The translations under genes and the position numbers were made by a program. A stretch of 64,000 bases of DNA. It comes from Nageia nagi. Taxonomy: Eukaryota > Pinophyta. Under the pieces are notes generated by a model. It worked only from the letters and a program-made list of their open reading frames with translations, did not search any database and was not told the DNA's origin. Location of the stretch: positions 16,926,001 to 16,990,000 of the forward strand of contig JBITNC010000002.1 in assembly GCA_050084985.1 (NCBI GenBank), in the 5' to 3' direction. Below are positions 13,439-25,746 of the stretch, one piece after another (positions within the stretch are counted from its first letter, which is position 1; each line of letters begins with the position of its first letter).

Positions 13439-15537
13439 TCAAACTTCACTCCCCTTTAAGGGTAACTTCACCAACCCCATAGCATCCCTAAGCTTACAGA
13501 ATCGAGCTTTCAAAAGGTGCTTGGTGAAAAAATTAGTAGAGTTTAAGGTGTATGGATAATACTTCACATGTATGATGCCATCAAGAACCTTCTCCCTAAT
13601 AAAATGGACATGGATTTCCACATGTTTTATTCTTTGATGGAACACTGAATTCTTAGCTAAAGAAATAACCGACTCATTATCTGAAGAGATCAAAGATGAG
13701 CCACCTTGTTCATACCTAATTTCATTCAAAAGATGCCTTAACCAAATGGCTTCTTGGGTTGCAATAGACATGGCACAATATTTAGCTTCTATGGTGGAAA
13801 GAGAAATAGTAGGTTGCTTCTTGGAAGCTCAAGAGATAGCATCTAAACCAATGCTAAATACATATGAATAGGTTGACTTACTATCATCTCTATCCCTTCC
13901 ATAATCAAAATTTGAGAATCCAAAGAGAACAAATGAGGGTAACATGGAATACTTGAGAGCAAGATCCTTAGTCCCTGCAACATACCTCAAAATTTGCTTA
14001 ATAGCATTAAGGTGATCAACATAAGGTTTTTGCATGAATCATGCCATCAGATTCATTGCAAAGAAAATATCTAGCTTGGATATAGTCAAATATAAAAGAC
14101 TACCAATTAATTACCTATAAGCTGTAGCATCAGCTAACTAAGAGTTGGAGCTTAGAGAAAGAGTGATTTTAGAAGAGATTAAGATTACAGCATATCTACA
14201 CTCCTTCATTCCAAACTTTTGCAAGATATTTGATCCTTTAACCAACATGGCAAGCCCTTTCTTAATGCACTAGGATTGAGAGTTAAACTCAAAAGAGTAC
14301 CCTTTTCTAGCAACTTGGATCATAGAGAGAAGGTTCATCCTTAACTCAAGAACATAGAGAACATTTTCAAATTTTTTTTTGTGAATCAGCACACTTTCAA
14401 TTCTTTAGACTTCAATGGTAGAGTTATCACCTATCATAATTACATCCTTTTTATACTTGTGAAAGTTCTCAAATTTTTTCTTTTCAAAGCATAAGTGATT
14501 AGTGCAACCAAATTCAACAATCCAATCAGATGAAAAAGAGTGAGATAAAGAGTAGAGCATTGCAACAAAACCAACATGAGTATTTTTTTTTCCTTTGTAG
14601 TTCTTTAATTTTCTATTACTTTTATTATTTTCCTCTATTATTTTTAATAGCAATCAACTACTTTGTGACCTTGAATGCTATAATAGTTACAATTACCATC
14701 AAAATTTTCCTTAGGAAAAAGATTATTTGCTTTGCCTTTTTCATCTCTTTGCTTGAAGTGATTGTTGTTACCATTGTTCTTACTATTGTGGTTGTTGTTT
14801 CTATTATTCCTATTACTATTATAGCCATTACCTTTTTTCTCAAACCTTTTGGAGAAAAAAGGATAAGATTTCTTTTAATGGTTGAACTTCTTTTTGAAAA
14901 GAGTTTTGGTTGCTCCAAGAACAACATTATTATCCTTAGGAGAAGAAATCAACACCTTATTGTTAAGGGTTTTCTCATGTTTCAATAGGTGCCTAGATAG
15001 GTTCTCAAGGGAGATGACTTCTTCTTGATCATCAAACCTTATTTCCATAACTGTTACAAAGTTTTCAAACTTTGAAGAGAGGCTTTGAATAATAATCAAG
15101 ACCATGAAATCATCATTGATCTAATTGCATCTATAAGCAATAAGTTGGGTCCTTAGGTCAATGCTTTTGTTCAAGTAGATAGAAATATTTTCATCTTCCC
15201 TTTGATATAATTGAAATTTTTTTTGGATTACGATAAACCTTTTTGAAAAATTTGAACCAAAGTAGATTTGCTTAAGTTTATCCCATGCTTCTTTTACTGA
15301 GTTTGAAAAGGATATCATTAGGAGAACATCATCTAAAATTGCATGGCAAATCATGGAGGTTGCTAACTCATTCTTTATTTTGTAAGCTTCTAGTGTCTTC
15401 TCATCTATAGGAGGTACAAGGTTCTCATTCACTATTTACCATAGCTTCCTTACCTGTAATTTAGCTCTCATCTGAGGTTCCCAAGTCTTATAGTTGAAAC
15501 CATCAAGTATGTGTTTGGGTAAAAAGGATTCTCCCAT
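13439..15537 (-). pseudogene. gag-pol pseudogene of copia element A
   Basis: The frame starts at the ATG at 15,537 (product begins MGESFLPKH, as in B and C) and ends at the TGA at 13,439-13,441. In order: Gag of the UBN2 type (about 15,530-14,990, including KEAWDKLKQIYFGSNFSKRF); a zinc knuckle at about 14,700-14,665 reading CNYYSIQGHKVVDC, with the second Cys replaced by Tyr; protease at about 14,540-14,400 with WIVEFGCTNH where copia elements normally have D-S-G; then a deletion joining protease to the end of reverse transcriptase at about 14,235. RNase H follows, with EAIWLRHLLNE, DNESVISLAKN and HFIREKVLDG, to the stop. Relative to B about 1.9 kb is missing, covering integrase and the reverse transcriptase active site. 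Several stops and frameshifts add to this. Confidence 0.9.
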
Positions 15538-18489
15538 TTGCTACAGAAAAATGTGAAATAATAAGCATGTGTTTTTAATAAGTAAAATGTTAAGTTTTAA
15601 CCAAGTAAATAATACATGTTACATTTAACACTAAATAAATGCTTGATTTGATTCATAAGTACAAATATTTTACAATTCAAATAATAACACATGTACCCAA
15701 ATATATTTCCAATCTCAAGAACCATACATGCAGAGTGACATTATTGAAGCTTATTTTCTTATCTAAAATTAGACCTTCACTTGAATGCCCACATAAGAGG
15801 AGCCTAGGTCCTACCAATGCTCAACTAGTTCCCCTTAGGTAGCAATATACTCTCACAAGAAGAAGTACTAGCTATTTTTTAAGGTTTTGATGTTTATTGG
15901 ATCGACCAAATTATTAATCTTGATTAGATTTTAATTTTTCCTTTAAGTTTATCAGGATAATTCCTGAATGGATGTATGGACATATGGTATCACTACACAC
16001 ATGCTTGTCCACCTAATAAAGTTATGTTTAGACCAACAAAGGACTTAGAGGTAATTAAGAAGTACAAATTTTTCACCACTTGGATTATCGAACTTAAAGG
16101 CTCCAATCCACCTATCCTCATCTCATGGCTCCTCAAACAAGTCATGTTGTAGAATGTACATGTGGATGTGTTCATTTTAGAGGGTTGCTCATATCAAAGT
16201 TTGCATTTTTGCATAAGTAAAATAAAGCAAGATACGAAACATGAAGTAAAAGAGCATAAAATTAAACATTATCCATTCATAACTAAGAACCTAAGTGTCC
16301 AATGAGTTTTGTTTACCAACCCTTAAAGGACATCATTACATCATCACTTATTTCAAATAAGTCCATTAAATACTTTGCATAAGGATAAATACCCAACATG
16401 CATTCTTAAGTCATAAGCATGCATCTTAAAAAAAAATTAAATCCTAAGCATTAACTTAAAAAATTTAAATCCTTGAGCATGCATTAAAAAAAAATTAAGC
16501 TTTAAGCATTTAAAAAAAATACACTAAAAATTTAAGTATGCATCATTCCAATAAATCGAGTAAGAAGCATGCACTATTTAACTTAAAAATTTAAGTAAAC
16601 ATGTATCATTAACTTAAAAATTTAAGTTTTAAGCATGTATCATTAACTTTAAAAAAATTTAAGTCCCTCAAAATTTTAAGTAAAACAATTTCACAAAAAA
16701 AAATTCCCCCCTTTTACTTAAAAGTATTGCTAATGGCATTCCTCCCCTTAGGCAACATGAATTTGAAAAATACTTAGGTATAAAAAATTTCTTTAAAGTG
16801 TTAATTTTTCACTAATATTTATCATTTTGCTTAAGTAAATTACCATACCTAGAAGTATTTAAAGCATATATATATATACACTCCTAAAGAATTAACTTCA
16901 TTTGCCACATTTTTCTAAAAAAATTGAATAACATTTAAGAGTAATGATGTATCTTCTTACTTTAAGGTATTATATTCATCATCACAATGCTTTAAAGTTG
17001 GAGTATAAGTACTTATAAGTGCATTTAATAGGAATAAATGACTTGTAAGCAAGCAAAAAAAATATTAAATGCCTACCAAAAAATATACCTTTGCTTCTTA
17101 AGAGCTTGTAAGTAATTAAACAAGGACATAAAAAGTCAGGTGGAGTGTTTAAAGAGAGAAAAAATTAATGCTTTTAGGTAGAAATGATGGCTACCCCTCT
17201 AAAAAAAGGAGAATACATTACTTTTGGAAGAGTAAAAAATTAAATGCATATAATCGTAACAAAAAAAGACCTAAAAAAAATCAAAGGAGACTTAGGCAAG
17301 GTAAAGGAGGCTAAAAGGGAGCCACCCATCGTAGGTTGTAGAGGAGAGGGAGCATCGACAAGGTGGTAATGGCCAATGTAGAGATTAGATAGGTAGGCCT
17401 GGGTGTGCAGCAATAGAAAAATTCATGCAAAATAGAAATGGTTAGGCTATGGTGCTCAGGATGCATTCATAGAGGTGGTGATGATAGTTAAAAAGGGGGG
17501 TTCTTGCATTTTTTTACTATTCCTTAGTCCTTTATAGAAAGTAATGGAATGATTAGGGTTTGAGGTTGCTGCCATTGGAACATGAGCTTAGTCCTCTATA
17601 GAAAGCAATGGAATAGCTAGGGTTTTAAGGTCTCTACCATTGGAACATGAGCTTAGTCCTCTACACAGAGAAGTAACGAAATGGATAGGGTTTTGAGGCA
17701 ATCGCTTGATGCAAATTTCTAGCAAAGAGTGAGGTGATGATCATCTGACCAATGGTCAACTGCACCAACATCATAGCTCCTTATAGCTGGTCCAATTTGT
17801 ATTGATAGGTCATAAGTTTCCTGATATGTCAACTATACATATTTTCTAGCCTACCTATCCATTTTTTATTTGAAATGTTATTTCTTAAGAATATTTCAAA
17901 ATATCAAATTTAAAATATTCATATAAAAACAAAGTCTCCCCTCCCCTCCTTTTTATTTTTTATATTTAGTTAAAAAAAAATTCCAAAAAAAAAATGCTAC
18001 TAAAAAAAGGTTAGTAAAGTATTATATACTATCCTCTTAGATAGGTAAAAAAAACATTGCTCTCTTAAAAAAAATCAAACAATGTTTAAAGATAAATAAA
18101 CTTTTCATCCTGCCCCCCCTTTTTTTTTAAAAAAATTGAAAGCTATTTCTTTTATTCAACAATAAATGGCTTAAAAAATATTGCAATTTTTATATACTAA
18201 TCTCTTTAATAGAAAATTAACAACTTGCTCACTAGAGGTTAGCATAACAAAAATGCATCATATTTTTACTTTTAGTCATATTTTGCAAAAATAATTAGCT
18301 AACACATAACTCATGATATGTTAGTACCATTAGTGAAATAAGTCAAAAATAAAAATTGAAGAAGATTATATGAAGGAGGTTATTACTTTTCTTAAGTTTA
18401 CCTCATAATGAAGAGTAGGTTTAAGAATGAAGACCTCCAAGTTGAAGATGAGTCTCTAAACCAAGGATGTGAACAGGAGCCTCCAAAGA
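15538..18489 (-). other. Long untranslated leader of element A
   Basis: About 3 kb separates the primer site from gag, far longer than in most copia elements. The gag-proximal part (16,380-16,700) is built of repeats of TTAAG and GCATGCATCATTAACTTAAA-like phrases shared with B and C. The middle (17,280-17,760) is less AT-rich and differs from the middle of B and C; it includes a 64-65 bp tandem repeat. The LTR-proximal part is again AT-rich with long A and T runs. Confidence 0.7.
17523..17700. repeat. 64-65 bp tandem repeat in element A leader, 3 copies
   Basis: Units begin CTTAGTCC at 17,523, 17,587 and 17,652. Each continues with a variant of TATAGAAAGTAATGGAAT, then TAGGGTTTTGAGG; the first two end with CCATTGGAACATGAG. 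The array is absent from the same part of the B and C leaders. Confidence 0.85.
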
Positions 18490-18504
18490 GCTCTGATACC
18501 AATT
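18490..18504 (-). promoter_or_regulatory. Element A primer-binding site (initiator Met-tRNA)
   Basis: On the minus strand the bases next to the LTR read AATTGGTATCAGAGCTC. TGGTATCAGAGC is the standard plant retrotransposon site complementary to the 3' end of initiator methionine tRNA. It is the best preserved of the three primer sites in this family. Confidence 0.9.
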
Positions 18505-18997
18505 TGAAGGAATTAACACTAATAAGATAATTCTTAATTAACTAAGATCACATGAAAGCTCACAATTACATTTAACAAACTCACAAAGCAATCTCACAAC
18601 ATAAGATGTAAGTGGTTCCTCCAACTAGGACTACATCCACTAACTAGATATTTACTTCAATCACAAATACAACTCTTTTACAATCCTCCTAATCTCATCT
18701 CCTACACTTCTATCCTATAGATAACCTTACTCCACAATTGGTGTGTGATCACAAAGATGGAGCCTTCTATTTATAGGACAAAATTCCTCTTTGGATCACC
18801 TTTTTATCCAATGTACAAAAGCATGATATGCACATCATTTTACCCAAGGGGCATGCTCATGACATGGAGTGTAGAACAAGTTACATTATCATATTCACTT
18901 AAATAATTAAGGTATCAAATGATACCCTTAAGTATTAGTGAACTTACATAGAATATTTAATACAAACCTTTACAATAATGCATTATACATTCCAACA
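18505..18997 (-). repeat. 5' LTR of element A
   Basis: 493 bp, aligned along its whole length with the LTRs of B and C. On the minus strand it starts TGTTGGAATGTATAATGC and ends TCCTTCA. It has the family's inverted repeat (arms near CTTAA-GGTATCA and TGATACC-CTTAAG at about 18,905-18,935) and a TATA motif on the minus strand, here TATAAATAG at about 18,768. Confidence 0.92.
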
Positions 18998-19199
18998 AAG
19001 ATAATATGCAACTCTTTTTCTTTTTGATAAGTTAGAATGAGGATTTTTGAAAGGAATCTTAACCTTTTATATCACGCTTTAGAGATATCTTCTTATCATC
19101 TCATATTTATGGTAAAAATTTCAATTGGATACCACCAAAATACAACTAAGCATTACACTAAAATGTTCCTTAGCTTTAGGCTAGAACATATAATGTTAG

Positions 19200-20420
19200 A
19201 AAACTATATACTAACATGAAAAGTTTATATATCATATGTGGAGCTGCCTAATACCTACTTGATACAAGCCTTCACATCCTCCCATTGGACCTATATATCC
19301 TTTAGGAAATAAGCTTCCATTTACCCTGTGCATTTTATCAAAGCTAAGAGATCTTCAAAAATTACATAGCTCCTCTTCAATGCTTCTACCTGATGCTCTA
19401 CTTGCTAAGTATAAGTATTCTTCTTTCCTTTAGGATTCATTTCTTGTCTACACTCCTTACTCAATTGCAATTTTGAGTCTTCCACTTGAAAATTCCTATT
19501 ATTATTTTCCTCCATATTTATCTCTTCCTCCTTTGAGATGTACACTAGAACTACCACCTACACTTTGCCTCTAGTAGTTGATACTCCTTTGGAACCAAAT
19601 TTTAGGCTCTTCTAGTAGAGTTTTATTTAAACTTGGTTTCATTTCCTAGTCCTTTTTGACTTTTTAAAGAGATGGTTAGGTCAATTCCTTTAATATGTGT
19701 CATTTTTTTCCCATCACATTATTGAACAAGATGTAGAACAATCTCTAATGGGATGCATTTATCACCTTTTCCCTTTGAATTATATTTATTTTCTTTTCTA
19801 GTTCTCTCCATAAGATATTAGGCATATTCATTTCTTTTTTCCCTTTCAACATATTCAAAATTGAAAAATATAAGCCAAAAACTATTGTATCTATGATTCT
19901 AAAGTTATATATATTGCATTATTACCAAAATCACTCCTGGCCATGACTAGGAGAGAGAATCCATTATCATTCCATCTTTCTCATATTGAGGGATCTCTCC
20001 ATGACTACTAAATTTATTCATCTCCTTGGACAAAGAAATCTTATCGTGATGAGTGGTCTACCCCTTGGCATAAAGCCCTATAACCTCTTCTAAAAGCTAC
20101 ATATTCACCATAAATTCATACCCAAAAATTGTGACCTTCCATGTTGCCCATATAGATGTTGTATAATAAGTCATTTTTAGGTCATATCCTTTAAAATTCC
20201 CTAAAATATTCTAGAATTGGACCATTTAAAGGATTATATTAAAATCCTCCTTAATTGCTAACTTTCTTAGCTTCAAGATGAGCTCTAGGCTCTCTTCAAA
20301 CTTAATTGTCATTTCTTGTTACAAGCTTGAATTCCCCTCCTTCCCTAAAAGAAAATCCTCTACTATACTCTTTCCTAGTTCAAACATTGGGTTCTTAATG
20401 CTCTACATGCTTAATACGTG
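19200..20420 (-). pseudogene. Decayed unrecognised protein gene between elements A and B
   Basis: Minus-strand frames from about 20,420 down to 19,200 read like protein through many stops. Pieces include FELGKSIVEDFLLGKEGNSSL without interruption, then IKFEESLELILKLRKLAIKED, FGYEFMVNM, LLEEVIGLYAKG, DKISLSKE and, near the end, VEHQVEALKRSYVIFEDLLA and VQWEDVKACIKYVLGSS. The EFM-x-N-x-x-L-x-EV-x-x-L spacing followed by K-x-SL-x-KE parallels the pseudogene at 7.57-8.06 kb. Charge pattern suggests coiled coil. No known family was recognised. It lies between the 5' LTR of A and the 3' LTR of B, so it is flanking DNA into which, or beside which, both inserted. Confidence 0.5.
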
Positions 20421-20530
20421 GGCCTTGGAAATGCAAATTCCAATACATTAGAACTATTAAAACCTTCACAATCGTATTATTCATATGTCTCTTTTACTTT
20501 GTATTCCTAAATAACATGTGATCTATGCAA

Positions 20531-20535
20531 AATAC
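20531..20535. repeat. Target-site duplication of element B, left
   Basis: AATAC lies directly outside the left LTR and is repeated at 29,901-29,905 directly outside the right LTR. Five bases is the usual copia duplication length. Confidence 0.88.
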
Positions 20536-21041
20536 TAAAGGAACTAACACTAACAAGCTAATTTCTAAACAAACAAGATCTCTTGAAAATTCACAATAAA
20601 CATCTAACAAACTTACAAATAAGACAATCTCACAAAGTAACTCAAGATTTAAAGTGGTTCCTCCAACTAGGAGTACATCCACTAACTAGATCTTTACTTC
20701 AATCACAAATACAACTCTCTTACAATCCTCCTAATCTCAACTCCTACACTTCTATCCTATAGCATAACTTTACTCCACAAATTGGTGTGTGATCACAAAG
20801 AGAGAGATTTCTATTTATAGGCCAAAATTCTTCTTTGTATCACCCTTTTATCCAATGTACAAAAGTATGATATGCACATCCTTTTATCTAAGGGGCATGC
20901 TCATGAGATGGAGTGTAGTACAAGTTACATTATCATATTCACTTAAATACTTAAGGTATCAAATGATACCCTTAAGTATTAGTAAATTTACATAGAAGAT
21001 TTAATACAAAACTTTACAATAATGCATTATACATTTTAACA
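20536..21041 (-). repeat. 3' LTR of element B
   Basis: 506 bp. Minus-strand start TGTTAAAATGTATAATGC sits directly after the polypurine tract; the other end, TTTA on the minus strand, matches TTCA of the right LTR with one change. It contains the family inverted repeat at about 20,945-20,978 and the TATA motif (minus strand) near 20,812-20,819. Confidence 0.93.
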
Positions 21042-21055
21042 CTTCCTCTTAATTC
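21042..21055 (-). other. Polypurine tract of element B
   Basis: On the minus strand ATTAAGAGGAAG directly precedes the TG start of the 3' LTR. This is the expected site and composition for plus-strand DNA priming. Confidence 0.8.
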
Positions 21056-21519
21056 AATATTAGGATAGAGCAAGTAAGAGAGAAGAAGAAGAGAAAATAA
21101 GAGAGTTCTCTTCCAAATAGATACAATGGAGATGAGAACTTTTTACATATTTGTGAAGTAATAAAGATCTAGTTTGAGACTCACTACTTTGCCAAATATA
21201 ATCATTAACCATAATTGATTTCAATGTACATGAAGTAGTCATTCAACTGGAAGTCATGAAGAGTCTCTAAGAGCCTACATATTCAAGGTAAGTAACTTGC
21301 AATCTCAAAAGGACTTGCAAGTCATAAGTAGTTCAAATAACAAGTTCAATTAGATGCATCATATTCATATCAACAAGGATAGATGAATCACACAAATGCC
21401 ATCATGAACTGATCAATATTGCATTATAAGTTATCATGAAGATGCCATGCCAAAAACTTATAGTCATCTACTATATATAAAACATGTGTTGATTATCATT
21501 ACAAAATAAAGCATGCACA

Positions 21520-21655
21520 TATGAGTTCCTCATATATAGATAACTAAACAGTGCCAAAAGACACATAAGAGTTTCTCACATATGGATAATTGAATAGTGC
21601 CAAAAGACACATAAGATTTTCTCACACATGGATAACTGAATAGTGCTAGATTGGT
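21520..21655 (-). repeat. Element B 3' region tandem repeats (3 units)
   Basis: Three units of about 45 bp, related to the four units in A and two in C. Each has a variant of GAGTTTCTCACATATGGATAA and, in the first two, AGTGCCAAAAGACACAT. They lie between the pol stop codon and the polypurine tract. Confidence 0.8.
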
Positions 21656-21783
21656 CAATTTTGTATAAGTTCCTCATGTAGAATGAACTTACCACAAAGT
21701 TGTACAACAAAATCAACACTATACAACATAAAATCCTTCTAGAGGTGAAGTTATCATCACAAATATGAATTCAACATAAGAAT

Positions 21784-24700
21784 TCAAACGTCACTCTTCC
21801 TTGAGGGCAACTTCACCAACTTGATAGCATTTCTAAGCTTACAAAATTGAGCTTTTGGGAGGGGCTTGGTGAATAAATCAACAAAATTTAAAGTGGATGG
21901 AAAATACTCTAGGTGTATGATTCCATTAAGAACCTTCTCTTTGATAAAATGGGCATGGATTTGCACATATTTTTTTCTCTGATATAACATTAGATTCTTA
22001 GCCAAAGAAATAGCCAACTAATTATATGAAGAGATCAAAGATGATCCACCTTGCTCATACCCAATTTCTTTTAGAAGATACCTTAGCCAAATGGCTTCTT
22101 GGGCTACAATAGACATGGCATGATATTTAGCTTCTATGATGGAAAGAGAAATAGTAGGTTGCTTCTTGGAAGCCTAAGAGATAGCACCTGAATCAATGCT
22201 AAACACATATGTAGAGGTTGACTTCCCATCATCTCTATCTCCCCCATAGTTAGAATTTGAGAATCCAAAGAGAACAAATGAGGGTAACTTGGAATACTTG
22301 AGAGTAAGATCCTTAGTCCCTACAACATACCTCAAGATTTACTTAACAACATTGAGGTGCTTAGCATATGGTTTCTACATGAATCATGCCATTAAATTCA
22401 CTACAAAGGTAATATTTGGTCTAGATATAGTCAAATACAAAAGACTACCAATTAATTTCCTATAAGCTATAGCATCAGCTAACTGAGAGTTGGAGCTTGG
22501 AGAAATAGTGATTCTAGGAGAGACTGAGATTGCAGCATATCTACAATCCTCCATTCCAAACTTTTACAATATGTCTGATATATACTTAGATTAACTGAGG
22601 TAAGTACAATCCTTGTATTGATACACTTGCATTACAAGATAGTAGTGCAAGAGACCAAGATCAATCATTTCAAATGTTGCTTTAAGTTTGGATATGCACT
22701 CTTGAATAATTTCATCATTGTTCCTAGTAATCAAAAGATCATCCACATAAAGAAGAATCAAAACCACATTTTTTTCTTGATTGGGCACATATAGATTAGA
22801 GTAAGAAAAATACTTGGAGAAACTAATGTTTGCAAAGTACCTTGAAATGTTTCTATAGCAAGCTCTAGGTTCTTGCTTAAGTCTATATAATGACTTCTTA
22901 GCCTACATATAAAGGAATCTTTGCCTTCCATAATAAACTCTTTTGGTTGATTCATGAAGATTTCCACATCGAAGTCACCATTGAAAAATGCACTCTTGAA
23001 GTCAAGTTGAAAAACTTTTCATCTTTGAGATATAAAAAGAGCAAAGATAACTCTTACAATAGGTATCTTTACCATAGGAGCAAAGGTTTTCTCATAATCT
23101 ACATCATAGTTTTAAATAAAATATTTAACTACTAACCTTACCTTATATTTTTCAATATCTTCTAGTGAATTGAACTTGACCTTGTAGATCCACTTATTGC
23201 CAATCACATTCTTTTCATTGGGATAAGGAACCAAGTCCCAAGTTTTATTTTTCATAAGTGCTTCATACTCAACTTTCATGGCTTCCATCCATCACTTGTG
23301 CTTAGAATCTTCTTTGAAGGTTGAGGGCTCATGCATGTTGTCAATCTTGGTAATTAAAGATTTATTCAAGGTCATTCTCTTTGTTACCCTTTATGTTAGA
23401 GAATTTTGTTCCTGAGGTGACTTATCTATATCAATATCCAACCAGCTAAGAGCAACTAAAGAGTACTCTTAATCATCAACATTCTCATGAGAAGTAGATT
23501 CTTCAAGAAGTTCATTAAACTTAATATCCCTTGAAACAAACACTACTTTATAGGTTGGAGAGTAGAGATTGTAACCTTTATGCTGACTATCATAACCTAC
23601 AAAGATGCATTTTTCAGCTCTTTTATCCAACTTCTTCTTTTTTTTGATAAATAATGTAGAAGAATGCTTCACAACCAAACACCCTAAGGTGTGAAATGTT
23701 AGGTTTTCTTCCTAACCATATCTCAAAAGGAGTTTTTCTTTGAATGGATTTTATGGGATAACTATTCAAGGTGTAAATAGCAATGCTCATAGCTTCACCC
23801 CATAGGAACATAAGAAAATTACCCAACATGCATCTAACCATCTCCATAATTATTCTATTTTTCCTTTCAACAACATCATTATGTTGAAGAATGTATGGAA
23901 TTGTAAACTACTTCTTGATTCCATACTTAGCACAATAGTCATTGAATTCATTACTGTTATATTCTCTCCTATTATTTGATCTCAACATTTTTATTTTAAG
24001 GTTAGTTTGATTCTCAACAAAGGCCTTAAAAAATTTAAAACTCTCAAATATTTGATCCTTGTACTTAAATAGATACCCAAAGGTCATCCTCTTAAAGTCA
24101 TCAATGAAGGTCAAGACGTACGATGCTCCTCCAAGTGACTAGTCTGAAATGGACTCATCAAATTTGAATGCACAAGTTGAAAAATTTTAGATGCTCTTGT
24201 TGCCTTATTTTTTTCAAACTTTTATCTATGCATCTTACCAAGAATGCACTTCTTGCATAGGCTAATCAAAGGAGAAATTGAAGGCAAACCTTCCATAAGT
24301 TCTTGGTCTTTCATGACTTGAATACTCTTATGGTTAAGGTGCTCTAAATAATAGTGCCAAAGATTGACTTTAGAACACACACTAAAAGTAAGATACATCT
24401 TTGATGGAACTTGATCCATAATGTAGATGTTATCTTTCATTAATTCTTTAACCAAAGTGGTAAGTCCTTTCTTAATGCATTAGGATTAAGAGTTAAACTC
24501 AAAAGAGTACCCTTTTCTAGTAGCTTGGATCATGGGGAGAAGGTTCATTCTTAACTTAAAAACATAGAGAACATTTTCAAGAACCTTTTCATGAATTAGC
24601 ACACTCCTAATTATTTGGACTTCAAGGGTAGAGTTATTACCTATCACAATTGTATCTTTTTTATACTTATGAAAGTTCCCAAACTTTTCTTTTTCAAAGC

Positions 24701-25746
24701 ATAGATGATTAGTGCATCCAAAGTTAACAATCCATTCAGATGAAAAAGAACGAGATAAAGAGTAGGGCATCGCAACAAAATTAGGATGAATATTTTTTTC
24801 CTTTATAGTTCTTAACATTTCCATTACCTTTATTCTTTTTTTCTCTTTTCTTTTTGTAGTAATCAATTTTTTTGTGACCTTGAATGCCATAATAGTTATA
24901 ATTTCTATCAAACTTTTCCTTAGGATAAGGAGTGTTTGCTTTGCCTTTTCCATATCTTTGCTTGAAATAATTATTGTTACCATTGTTCCTGCTATTATGA
25001 TTATTGTTTCTATTATTCCTGTTGCTATTGTAACCATTACTTCTTTTCTCAAACATTTTAGAGGAAGAAGGATAAGATTTCTTTTGATGGTTAAACTTTT
25101 TTTTGAAAGGAGTTTTGGTTGCTCTAAGAGCAATATTATTATCCTTAGGAGAAGAAATCAACACCTTATTGTTAAAGGTTTCCTCATGCTTAAATAAGTG
25201 CTTAGATAGGTTTTCAAGGGATATGACTTCTTATTGATTATCAAGCCTTATTTCTATAACTGTTACAAAGTTTCCAAACTTTGAAGAGAGGCTTTGAAGA
25301 ATGATGAAGACCATGAACTCATCATTGATCTAATTGCATCTATAAGCAACAAGTTAGGTCCTTAGGTCAATGATTTTATTCAAGTAGATAGTAATATTTT
25401 CATTTTTCCCTTAACAATATTGAAGTAAATTTTGGAGTATGGTAAACCTTCTTGAAAATTTTGAACCAAGTTAGATTTGCTTAAGCTTATCCCATGCTTC
25501 TTTTATTGAGTTTGAAGAGGATATCATTAGGAGCACATCATCTAAAACTGCATGATAAATCATAGAGGTTGCCAACTTATGCTTTGTGTTATAAGCTTCT
25601 AGTGCCTTCTCATTTGTAGGAGGTACAAGGTTCTTATTCACAGTTTGCCATAGCTTCCTTACCTACAATTCAGCTCTCATTCAAAGTTCCCAAATCCCAT
25701 AGTTGGAACCATCAAGTATGTGTTTGGGTAAAAAGGATTCTCCCAT
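21784..25746 (-). pseudogene. gag-pol pseudogene of copia element B
   Basis: The interval equals about 1,321 codons, the usual length for a single-frame copia polyprotein, from the ATG at 25,746 to the TGA at 21,784-21,786. Order: UBN2-type Gag (25,746-25,050); zinc knuckle remnant at about 24,915-24,880 with most Cys replaced by Tyr (NYNYYGIQGHKKIDYY); protease at 24,735-24,600 with WIVNFGCTNH instead of D-S-G; integrase zinc domain (24,400-24,225; HYYLEHLNH and CKKC); integrase core (24,120-23,830), where the second catalytic Asp is lost (LRSNNRREY) while VERKN with its Glu remains; reverse transcriptase (about 23,300-22,590) keeping LLYVDDLLI; RNase H to the end. That gag-integrase-RT order defines Ty1/copia. 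Many stops and frameshifts make it non-functional. Confidence 0.93.

Larger units (their letters stand above)
12711..18997 (-). mobile_element. Ty1/copia element A (truncated, internally deleted)
   Basis: This is the first of three copies of one copia family in the window, transcribed right to left. The 5' LTR is 18,505-18,997, the primer site abuts it, then come a 3 kb leader and a gag-pol pseudogene (15,537-13,439). Alignment with element B ends at about 12,711, inside the 3' untranslated region and about 70 bp before where the polypurine tract should lie. The 3' LTR is therefore missing and no target-site duplication can be scored. A second lesion removes nearly all of integrase and most of reverse transcriptase (junction about 14,235). 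The element cannot move by itself and looks older and more damaged than B or C. Confidence 0.9.
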
